Shown: in pieces, positions 25,888 to 37,412 of the stretch | Numbering within the stretch: the first letter of the stretch is position 1 | How the letters are laid out: each line of letters begins with the position of its first letter | NCBI GenBank assembly: GCA_037893245.1 | Contig: JBAIAA010001641.1 | Coordinates: forward strand, 1-64,000 | Reading direction: 5' to 3' | Length of the DNA: 64,000 nt | DNA from: Crossaster papposus | Lineage: Eukaryota; Echinodermata; Asteroidea; Velatida; Solasteridae | Position numbers and translations under genes: made by a program | Notes under the pieces: generated by a model | Database searches by the model: none | What the model saw: the letters and a program-made list of their open reading frames with translations, nothing else | What the model was told of the DNA's origin: nothing

Positions 25888-27664
25888 AACACATGATGTG
25901 GGAACCAGCCCTCGAGTTAAATATGTAAAGGGAAAGAAGTGTGCATAAGAAATATGTAAAGGGAAAGAAGTGTGCATAAGAAATATGTAAAGGGAAAGAA
26001 GTGTGCATAAGAAATATGTAAAGGGAAAGAAGTGTGCATAAGAAATATGTAAAGGGAAAAAAGTGTGCATAAGAAATATGTAAAGGGAAAGAAGTGTGCA
26101 TAAGAAATATGTAAAGGGAAAGAAGTGTGCATAAGAAATATGTAAAGGGAAAGAAGTGTGCATAAGAAATATGTAAAGGGAAAGAAGTGTGCATAAGAAA
26201 TATGTAAAGGGAAAGAAGTGTGCATAAGAAATATGTAAAGGGAAAGAAGTGTGCATAAGAAATATGTAAAGGGAAAGAAGTGTGCATAAGAAATATGTAA
26301 AGGGAAAGAAGTGTGCATAAGAAATATGTAAAGAGAAAGAAGTGTGCATAATAAATATGTAAAGGGAAAGAAGTGTGCATAAGAAATATGTAAAGGAAAA
26401 GAAGTGTGCATAAGAAATATGTAAAGGGAAAGAAGTGTGCATAAGAAATATGTAAAGGGAAAGAAGTGTGCATAAGAAATATGTAAAGGGAAAGAAGTGT
26501 GCATAAGAAATATGTAAAGGGAAAGAAGTGTGCATAAGAAATATGTAAAGGGAAAGAAGTGTGCATAAGAAATATGTAAAGGGAAAGAAGTGTGCATAAG
26601 AAATATGTAAAGGGAAGGAAGTGTGCATAAGAAATATGTAAAGGGAAAGAAGTGTGCATAAGAAATATGTAAAGGGAAAGAAGTGTGCATAAGAAATATG
26701 TAAAGGGAAAGAAGTGTGCATAAGAAATATGTAAAGGGAAAGAAGTGTGCATAAGAAATATGTAAAGGGAAAGAAGTGTGCATGAGAAATATGTAAAGGG
26801 AAAGAAGTGTGCATGAGAAATATGTAAAGGGAAAGAAGTGTGCATAAGAAATATGTAAAGGGAAAGAAGTGTGCATAAGAAATATGTAAAGGGAAAGAAG
26901 TGTGCATAAGAAATATGTAAAGGGAAAGAAGTGTGCATAAGAAATATGTAAAGGGAAAGAAGTGTGCATAAGAAATATGTAAAGGGAAAGAAGTGTGCAT
27001 AAGAAATATGTAAAGGGAAAGAAGTGTGCATAAGAAATATGTAAAGGGAAAGAAGTGTGCATAAGAAATATGTAAAGGGAAAGAAGTGTGCATAAGAAAT
27101 ATGTAAAGGGAAAGAAGTGTGCATAAGAAATAAACACGTGATGTGGGAACAAGCCCTCGAGTTAAATATGTAAAGGGAAAGAAGTGTGCATAAGAAATAT
27201 GTAAAGGGAAAGAAGTGTGCATAAGAAATATGTAAAGGGAAAGAAGTGTGCATAAGAAATATGTAAAGGGAAAGAAGTGTGCATAAGAAATATGTAAAGG
27301 GAAAGAAGTGTGCATAAGAAATATGTAAAGGGAAAGAAGTGTGCATAAGAAATATGTAAAGGGAAAGAAGTGTGCATAAGAAATATGTAAAGGGAAAGAA
27401 GTGTGCATAAAAAATATGTAAAGGGAAAGAAGTGTGCATAAGAAATATGTAAAGGGAAAGAAGTGTGCATAATAAATATGTAAAGGGAAATAAGTGTGCA
27501 TAAGAAATATGTAAAGGGAAAAAAGTGTGCATAAGAAATATGTAAAGGGAAAGAAGTGTGCATAAGAAATATGTAAAGGGAAAGAAGTGTGCATAAGAAA
27601 TATGTAAAGGGAAAGAAGTGTGCATAAGAAATAAACACATGATGTGGGAACCAGCCCTCGAGTT
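25888..27664 (+). repeat. 2,309-bp higher-order repeat, copy 2
   Basis: It has the same module spacing (1,245 then 501 bp) and the same CACGTG module at 27133 as copy 1, plus the marker triplet near 26330-26400. The next marker triplet after 27634 lies 62 bp further away than in copy 1, so the copies part there. Confidence 0.92.
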
Positions 27665-30600
27665 AAATATGTAAAGGGAAAGAAGTGTGCATAAGAAATA
27701 TGTAAAGGGAAAGAAGTGTGCATAAGAAATATGTAAAGGGAAAGAAGTGTGCATAAGAAATATGTAAAGGGAAAGAAGTGTGCATAAGAAATATGTAAAG
27801 GGAAAGAAGTGTGCATAAGAAATATGTAAAGGGAAAGAAGTGTGCATAAGAAATATGTAAAGGGAAAGAAGTGTGCATAAGAAATATGTAAAGGGAAAGA
27901 AGTGTGCATAAGAAATATGTAAAGGGAAAGAAGTGTGCATAAGAAATATGTAAAGGGAAAGAAGTGTGCATAAGAAATATGTAAAGGGAAAGAAGTGTGC
28001 ATAAGAAATATGTAAAGGGAAAGAAGTGTGCATAAGAAATATGTAAAGGGAAAGAAGTGTGCATAAGAAATATGTAAAGAGAAAGAAGTGTGCATAATAA
28101 ATATGTAAAGGGAAAGAAGTGTGCATAAGAAATATGTAAAGGAAAAGAAGTGTGCATAAGAAATATGTAAAGGGAAAGAAGTGTGCATAAGAAATATGTA
28201 AAGGGAAAGAAGTGTGCATAAGAAATATGTAAAGGGAAAGAAGTGTGCATAAGAAATATGTAAAGGGAAAGAAGTGTGCATAAGAAATATGTAAAGGGAA
28301 AGAAGTGTGCATAAGAAATATGTAAAGGGAACGAAGTGTGCATAAGAAATATGTAAAGGGAAAGAAGTGTGCATAAGAAATATGTAAAGGGAAAGAAGTG
28401 TGCATAAGAAATATGTAAAGGGAAAGAAGTGTGCATAAGAAATATGTAAAGGGAAATAAGTGTGCATAAGAAATATGTAAAGGGAAAGAAGTGTGCATAA
28501 AAAATATGTAAAGGGAAAGAAGTGTGCATAAGAAATATGTAAAGGGAAAGAAGTGTGCATAAGAAATATGTAAAGGGAAAGAAGTGTGCATAAGAAATAT
28601 GTAAAGGGAAAGAAGTGTGCATAAGAAATATGTAAAGGGAAAGAAGTGTGCATAAGAAATATGTAAAGGGAAAGAAGTGTGCATAAGAAATATGTAAAGG
28701 GAAAGAAGTGTGCATAAGAAATATGTAAAGGGAAAGAAGTGTGCATAAGAAATATGTAAAGGGAAGGAAGTGTGCATAAGAAATATGTAAAGGGAAAGAA
28801 GTGTGCATAAGAAATATGTAAAGGGAAGGAAGTGTGCATAAGAAATATGTAAAGGGAAAGAAGTGTGCATAAGAAATATGTAAAGGGAAAGAAGTGTGCA
28901 TAAGAAATATGTAAAGGGAAAGAAGTGTGCATAAGAAATATGTAAAGGGAAAGAAGTGTGCATAAGAAATATGTAAAGGGAAAGAAGTGTGCATAAGAAA
29001 TATGTAAAGGGAAAGAAGTGTGCATAAGAAATATGTAAAGGGAAAGAAGTGTGCATAAGAAATATGTAAAGGGAAAGAAGTGTGCATAAGAAATATGTAA
29101 AGGGAAAGAAGTGTGCATAAGAAATATGTAAAGTGAAAGAAGTGTGCATAAGAAATATGTAAAGGGAAAGAAGTGTGCATAAGAAATATGTAAAGGGAAA
29201 GAAGTGTGCATAAGAAATATGTAAAGGGAAAGAAGTGTGCATAAGAAATATGTAAAGGGAAAGAAGTGTGCATAAGAAATATGTAAAGGGAAAGAAGTGT
29301 GCATAAGAAATATGTAAAGGGAAAGAAGTGTGCATAAGAAATATGTAAAGGGAAAGAAGTGTGCATAAGAAATAAACACATGATGTGGGAACAAGCCCTC
29401 GAGTTAAATATGTAAAGGGAAAGAAGTGTGCATAAGAAATATGTAAAGGGAAAGAAGTGTGCATAAGAAATATGTAAAGGGAAAGAAGTGTGCATAAGAA
29501 ATATGTAAAGGGAAAGAAGTGTGCATAAGAAATATGTAAAGGGAAAGAAGTGTGCATAAAAAATATGTAAAGGGAAAGAAGTGTGCATAAGAAATATGTA
29601 AAGGGAAAGAAGTGTGCATAAGAAATATGTAAAGGGAAAGAAGTGTGCATAAGAAATATGTAAAGGGAAAGAAGTGTGCATAAGAAATATGTAAAGGGAA
29701 AGAAGTGTGCATAAGAAATATGTAAAGGGAAAGAAGTGTGCATAAGAAATATGTAAAGGGAAAGAAGTGTGCATAAAAAATATGTAAAGGGAAAGAAGTG
29801 TGCATAAGAAATATGTAAAGGGAAAGAAGTGTGCATAAGAAATATGTAAAGGGAAATAAGTGTGCATAAGAAATATGTAAAGGGAAAAAAGTGTGCATAA
29901 GAAATATGTAAAGGGAAAGAAGTGTGCATAAGAAATATGTAAAGGGAAAGAAGTGTGCATAAGAAATATGTAAAGGGAAAGAAGTGTGCATAAGAAATAT
30001 GTAAAGGGAAGGAAGTGTGCATAAGAAATATGTAAAGGGAAAGAAGTGTGCATAAGAAATATGTAAAGGGAAAGAAGTGTGCATAAGAAATATGTAAAGG
30101 GAAAGAAGTGTGCATAAGAAATATGTAAAGGGAAAGAAGTGTGCATAAGAAATATGTAAAGGGAAAGAAGTGTGCATAAGAAATATGTAAAGGGAAAGAA
30201 GTGTGCATAAGAAATATGTAAAGGGAAAGAAGTGTGCATAAGAAATATGTAAAGGGAAAGAAGTGTGCATAAGAAATATGTAAAGGGAAAGAAGTGTGCA
30301 TAAGAAATATGTAAAGGGAAAGAAGTGTGCATAAGAAATATGTAAAGGGAAAGAAGTGTGCATAAGAAATATGTAAAGGGAAAGAAGTGTGCATAAGAAA
30401 TATGTAAAGGGAAAGAAGTGTGCATAAGAAATATGTAAAGGGAAAGAAGTGTGCATAAGAAATAAACACATGATGTGGGAACAAGCCCTCGAGTTAAATA
30501 TGTAAAGGGAAAGAAGTGTGCATAAGAAATATGTAAAGGGAAAGAAGTGTGCATAAGAAATATGTAAAGGGAAAGAAGTGTGCATAAGAAATATGTAAAG

Positions 30601-33600
30601 GGAAAGAAGTGTGCATAACAAATATGTAAAGGGAAAGAAGTGTGCATAAGAAATATGTAAAGGGAAAGAAGTGTGCATAAGAAATATGTAAAGGGAAAGA
30701 AGTGTGCATAAGAAATATGTAAAGGGAAAGAAGTGTGCATAAGAAATATGTAAAGGGAAAGAAGTGTGCATAAGAAATATGTAAAGGGAAAGAAGTGTGC
30801 ATAAGAAATATGTAAAGGGAAAGAAGTGTGCATAAAAAATATGTAAAGGGAAAGAAGTGTGCATAAGAAATATGTAAAGGGAAAGAAGTGTGCATAAGAA
30901 ATATGTAAAGGGAAATAAGTGTGCATAAGAAATATGTAAAGGGAAAAAAGTGTGCATAAGAAATATGTAAAGGGAAAGAAGTGTGCATAAGAAATATGTA
31001 AAGGGAAAGAAGTGTGCATAAGAAATATGTAAAGGGAAAGAAGTGTGCATAAGAAATAAACACATGATGTGGGAACCAGCCCTCGAGTTAAATATGTAAA
31101 GGGAAAGAAGTGTGCATAAGAAATATGTAAAGGGAAAGAAGTGTGCATAAGAAATATGTAAAGGGAAAGAAGTGTGCATAAGAAATATGTAAAGTGAAAG
31201 AAGTGTGCATAAGAAATATGTAAAGGGAAAGAAGTGTGCATAAGAAATATGTAAAGGGAAAGAAGTGTGCATAAGAAATATGTAAAGGGAAAGAAGTGTG
31301 CATAAGAAATATGTAAAGGGAAGGAAGTGTGCATAAGAAATATGTAAAGGGAAAGAAGTGTGCATAAGAAATATGTAAAGGGAAAGAAGTGTGCATAAGA
31401 AATATGTAAAGGGAAAGAAGTGTGCATAAGAAATATGTAAAGGGAAAGAAGTGTGCATAAGAAATATGTAAAGGGAAAGAAGTGTGCATAAGAAATATGT
31501 AAAGGGAAAGAAGTGTGCATAAGAAATATGTAAAGGGAAAGAAGTGTGCATAAGAAATATGTAAAGGGAAAGAAGTGTGCATAAGAAATATGTAAAGGGA
31601 AAGAAGTGTGCATAAGAAATATGTAAAGGGAAAGAAGTGTGCATAAGAAATATGTAAAGGGAAAGAAGTGTGCATAAGAAATATGTAAAGTGAAAGAAGT
31701 GTGCATAAGAAATATGTAAAGGGAAAGAAGTGTGCATAAGAAATATGTAAAGGGAAAGAAGTGTGCATAAGAAATATGTAAAGGGAAAGAAGTGTGCATA
31801 AGAAATATGTAAAGGGAAAGAAGTGTGCATAAGAAATATGTAAAGGGAAAGAAGTGTGCATAAGAAATATGTAAAGGGAAAGAAGTGTGCATAAGAAATA
31901 TGTAAAGGGAAAGAAGTGTGCATAAGAAATAAACACATGATGTGGGAACAAGCCCTCGAGTTAAATATGTAAAGGGAAAGAAGTGTGCATAAGAAATATG
32001 TAAAGGGAAAGAAGTGTGCATAAGAAATATGTAAAGGGAAAGAAGTGTGCATAAGAAATATGTAAAGGGAAAGAAGTGTGCATAAGAAATATGTAAAGGG
32101 AAAGAAGTGTGCATAAAAAATATGTAAAGGGAAAGAAGTGTGCATAAGAAATATGTAAAGGGAAAGAAGTGTGCATAAGAAATATGTAAAGGGAAAGAAG
32201 TGTGCATAAGAAATATGTAAAGGGAAAGAAGTGTGCATAAGAAATATGTAAAGGGAAAGAAGTGTGCATAAGAAATATGTAAAGGGAAAGAAGTGTGCAT
32301 AAGAAATATGTAAAGGGAAAGAAGTGTGCATAAAAAATATGTAAAGGGAAAGAAGTGTGCATAAGAAATATGTAAAGGGAAAGAAGTGTGCATAAGAAAT
32401 ATGTAAAGGGAAATAAGTGTGCATAAGAAATATGTAAAGGGAAAAAAGTGTGCATAAGAAATATGTAAAGGGAAAGAAGTGTGCATAAGAAATATGTAAA
32501 GGGAAAGAAGTGTGCATAAGAAATATGTAAAGGGAAAGAAGTGTGCATAAGAAATAAACACATGATGTGGGAACCAGCCCTCGAGTTAAATATGTAAAGG
32601 GAAAGAAGTGTGCATAAGAAATATGTAAAGGGAAAGAAGTGTGCATAAGAAATATGTAAAGGGAAAGAAGTGTGCATAAGAAATATGTAAAGTGAAAGAA
32701 GTGTGCATAAGAAATATGTAAAGGGAAAGAAGTGTGCATAAGAAATATGTAAAGGGAAAGAAGTGTGCATAAGAAATATGTAAAGGGAAAGAAGTGTGCA
32801 TAAGAAATATGTAAAGGGAAAGAAGTGTGCATAAGAAATATGTAAAGGGAAAGAAGTGTGCATAAGAAATATGTAAAGGGAAAGAAGTGTGCATAAGAAA
32901 TATGTAAAGGGAAAGAAGTGTGCATAAGAAATAAACACATGATGTGGGAACAAGCCCTCGAGTTAAATATGTAAAGGGAAAGAAGTGTGCATAAGAAATA
33001 TGTAAAGGGAAAGAAGTGTGCATAAGAAATATGTAAAGGGAAAGAAGTGTGCATAAGAAATATGTAAAGGGAAAGAAGTGTGCATAAGAAATATGTAAAG
33101 GGAAAGAAGTGTGCATAAAAAATATGTAAAGGGAAAGAAGTGTGCATAAGAAATATGTAAAGGGAAAGAAGTGTGCATAAGAAATATGTAAAGGGAAAGA
33201 AGTGTGCATAAGAAATATGTAAAGGGAAAGAAGTGTGCATAAGAAATATGTAAAGGGAAAGAAGTGTGCATAAGAAATATGTAAAGGGAAAGAAGTGTGC
33301 ATAAGAAATATGTAAAGGGAAAGAAGTGTGCATAAAAAATATGTAAAGGGAAAGAAGTGTGCATAAGAAATATGTAAAGGGAAAGAAGTGTGCATAAGAA
33401 ATATGTAAAGGGAAATAAGTGTGCATAAGAAATATGTAAAGGGAAAAAAGTGTGCATAAGAAATATGTAAAGGGAAAGAAGTGTGCATAAGAAATATGTA
33501 AAGGGAAAGAAGTGTGCATAAGAAATATGTAAAGGGAAAGAAGTGTGCATAAGAAATAAACACATGATGTGGGAACCAGCCCTGGAGTTAAATATGTAAA

Positions 33601-34245
33601 GGGAAAGAAGTGTGCATAAGAAATATGTAAAGGGAAAGAAGTGTGCATAAGAAATATGTAAAGGGAAAGAAGTGTGCATAAGAAATATGTAAAGGGAAAG
33701 AAGTGTGCATAAGAAATATGTAAAGGGAAAGAAGTGTGCATAAGAAATATGTAAAGGGAAAGAAGTGTGCATAAGAAATATGTAAAGGGAAAGAAGTGTG
33801 CATAAGAAATATGTAAAGGGAAAGAAGTGTGCATAAGAAATATGTAAAGGGAAAGAAGTGTGCATAATAAATATGTAAAGGGAAAGAAGTGTGCATAATA
33901 AATATGTAAAGGGAAAGAAGTGTGCATAAGAAATATGTAAAGGGAAAGAAGTGTGCATAAGAAATATGTAAAGAGAAAGAAGTGTGCATAATAAATATGT
34001 AAAGGGAAAGAAGTGTGCATAAGAAATATGTAAAGGAAAAGAAGTGTGCATAAGAAATATGTAAAGGGAAAGAAGTGTGCATAAGAAATATGTAAAGGGA
34101 AAGAAGTGTGCATAAGAAATATGTAAAGGGAAAGAAGTGTGCATAAGAAATATGTAAAGGGAAAGAAGTGTGCATAAGAAATATGTAAAGGGAAAGAAGT
34201 GTGCATAAGAAATAAACACATGATGTGGGAACCAGCCCTGGAGTT
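27665..34245 (+). repeat. Array segment with frequent AACCAG modules
   Basis: Modules lie at 29375, 30465, 31059, 31932, 32557, 32934, 33559 and 34215, all at 36 + 31n spacing. AACAAG and AACCAG subtypes alternate at 594 or 625 bp. Modules 31932 and 32557 recur at 32934 and 33559 (+1,002), showing a local duplication. There is no gene or other element. Confidence 0.88.
33559..33589 (+). repeat. Module core, AACCAG / CTGGAG subtype
   Basis: This copy carries the AACCAG change and a CTGGAG in place of CTCGAG. The same pair of changes occurs only at 34215-34245, 656 bp downstream (module plus 20 monomers), marking a local tandem duplication. Confidence 0.9.
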
Positions 34246-37200
34246 AAATATGTAAAGGGAAAGAAGTGTGCATAAGAAATATGTAAAGGGAAAGAAGTGT
34301 GCATAAGAAATATGTAAAGGGAAAGAAGTGTGCATAAGAAATATGTAAAGGGAAAGAAGTGTGCATAAGAAATATGTAAAGGGAAAGAAGTGTGCATAAG
34401 AAATATGTAAAGGGAAAGAAGTGTGCATAAGAAATATGTAAAGGGAAAGAAGTGTGCATAAGAAATATGTAAAGGGAAAGAAGTGTGCATAAGAAATATG
34501 TAAAGGGAAAGAAGTGTGCATAAGAAATATGTAAAGGGAAAGAAGTGTGCATAATAAATATGTAAAGGGAAAGAAGTGTGCATAAGAAATATGTAAAGGG
34601 AAAGAAGTGTGCATAAGAAATATGTAAAGAGAAAGAAGTGTGCATAATAAATATGTAAAGGGAAAGAAGTGTGCATAAGAAATATGTAAAGGAAAAGAAG
34701 TGTGCATAAGAAATATGTAAAGGGAAAGAAGTGTGCATAAGAAATATGTAAAGGGAAAGAAGTGTGCATAAGAAATATGTAAAGGGAAAGAAGTGTGCAT
34801 AAGAAATATGTAAAGGGAAAGAAGTGTGCATAAGAAATATGTAAAGGGAAAGAAGTGTGCATAAGAAATATGTAAAGGGAAAGAAGTGTGCATAAGAAAT
34901 ATGTAAAGGGAAAGAAGTGTGCATAAGAAATATGTAAAGGGAAAGAAGTGTGCATAAGAAATATGTAAAGGGAAAGAAGTGTGCATAAGAAATATGTAAA
35001 GGGAAAGAAGTGTGCATAAAAAATATGTAAAGGGAAAGAAGTGTGCATAAGAAATATGTAAAGGGAAAGAAGTGTGCATAAGAAATATGTAAAGGGAAAG
35101 AAGTGTGCATAAGAAATATGTAAAGGGAAAGAAGTGTGCATAAGAAATATGTAAAGGGAAAGAAGTGTGCATAAGAAATATGTAAAGGGAAAGAAGTGTG
35201 CATAAGAAATATGTAAAGGGAAAGAAGTGTGCATAAGAAATATGTAAAGGGAAAGAAGTGTGCATAAGAAATATGTAAAGGGAAGGAAGTGTGCATAAGA
35301 AATATGTAAAGGGAAAGAAGTGTGCATAAGAAATATGTAAAGGGAAAGAAGTGTGCATAAGAAATATGTAAAGGGAAAGAAGTGTGCATAAGAAATATGT
35401 AAAGGGAAAGAAGTGTGCATAAGAAATATGTAAAGGGAAAGAAGTGTGCATAAGAAATATGTAAAGGGAAAGAAGTGTGCATAAGAAATATGTAAAGGGA
35501 AAGAAGTGTGCATAAGAAATATGTAAAGGGAAAGAAGTGTGCATAAGAAATATGTAAAGGGAAATAAGTGTGCATAAGAAATATGTAAAGGGAAAAAAGT
35601 GTGCATAAGAAATATGTAAAGGGAAAGAAGTGTGCATAAGAAATATGTAAAGGGAAAGAAGTGTGCATAAGAAATATGTAAAGGGAAAGAAGTGTGCATA
35701 AGAAATATGTAAAGGGAAAGAAGTGTGCATAAGAAATATGTAAAGGGAAAGAAGTGTGCATAAGAAATATGTAAAGGGAAAGAAGTGTGCATAAGAAATA
35801 TGTAAAGGGAAAGAAGTGTGCATAAGAAATATGTAAAGGGAAAGAAGTGTGCATAAGAAATATGTAAAGGGAAGGAAGTGTGCATAAGAAATATGTAAAG
35901 GGAAAGAAGTGTGCATAAGAAATATGTAAAGGGAAAGAAGTGTGCATAAGAAATATGTAAAGGGAAAGAAGTGTGCATAAGAAATATGTAAAGGGAAAGA
36001 AGTGTGCATAAGAAATATGTAAAGGGAAAGAAGTGTGCATGAGAAATATGTAAAGGGAAAGAAGTGTGCATGAGAAATATGTAAAGGGAAAGAAGTGTGC
36101 ATAAGAAATATGTAAAGGGAAAGAAGTGTGCATAAGAAATATGTAAAGGGAAAGAAGTGTGCATAAGAAATATGTAAAGGGAAAGAAGTGTGCATAAGAA
36201 ATATGTAAAGAGAAAGAAGTGTGCATAAGAAATATGTAAAGGGAAAGAAGTGTGCATAAGAAATATGTAAAGGGAAAGAAGTGTGCATAAGAAATATGTA
36301 AAGGGAAAGAAGTGTGCATAAGAAATATGTAAAGGGAAAGAAGTGTGCATACGAAATATGTAAAGGGAAAGAAGTGTGCATAAAAAATATGTAAAGGGAA
36401 AGAAGTGTGCATAAGAAATATGTAAAGGGAAAGAAGTGTGCATAAGAAATATGTAAAGGGAAAGAAGTGTGCATAAGAAATATGTAAAGGGAAAGAAGTG
36501 TGCATAAGAAATATGTAAAGGGAAAGAAGTGTGCATAAGAAATATGTAAAGGGAAAGAAGTGTGCATAAGAAATATGTAAAGGGAAAGAAGTGTGCATAA
36601 GAAATATGTAAAGGGAAAGAAGTGTGCATAAGAAATATGTAAAGGGAAGGAAGTGTGCATAAGAAATATGTAAAGGGAAAGAAGTGTGCATAAGAAATAT
36701 GTAAAGGGAAAGAAGTGTGCATAAGAAATATGTAAAGGGAAAGAAGTGTGCATAAGAAATATGTAAAGGGAAAGAAGTGTGCATAAGAAATATGTAAAGG
36801 GAAAGAAGTGTGCATAAGAAATATGTAAAGGGAAAGAAGTGTGCATAAGAAATATGTAAAGGGAAAGAAGTGTGCATAAGAAATATGTAAAGGGAAGGAA
36901 GTGTGCATAAGAAATATGTAAAGGGAAAGAAGTGTGCATAAGAAATATGTAAAGGGAAAGAAGTGTGCATAAGAAATATGTAAAGGGAAAGAAGTGTGCA
37001 TAAGAAATATGTAAAGGGAAAGAAGTGTGCATAAGAAATATGTAAAGGGAAAGAAGTGTGCATGAGAAATATGTAAAGGGAAAGAAGTGTGCATGAGAAA
37101 TATGTAAAGGGAAAGAAGTGTGCATAAGAAATATGTAAAGGGAAAGAAGTGTGCATAAGAAATATGTAAAGGGAAAGAAGTGTGCATAAGAAATATGTAA

Positions 37201-37412
37201 AGGGAAAGAAGTGTGCATAAGAAATATGTAAAGGGAAAGAAGTGTGCATAAGAAATATGTAAAGGGAAAGAAGTGTGCATAAGAAATATGTAAAGGGAAA
37301 GAAGTGTGCATAAGAAATATGTAAAGGGAAAGAAGTGTGCATAAGAAATATGTAAAGGGAAAGAAGTGTGCATAAGAAATATGTAAAGGGAAAGAAGTGT
37401 GCATAAGAAATA
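34246..37412 (+). repeat. Module-free tract of 102 consecutive 31-bp monomers
   Basis: Modules at 34215 and 37413 are 3,198 bp apart, exactly 36 + 102 x 31. The tract contains known marker blocks (AGAGAAAG triplet near 34628-34695, ATAAG/AAAAAAG dimer near 35559, CATGAG doublets near 36050 and 37061) but no module. It holds no gene or other element. Confidence 0.95.
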
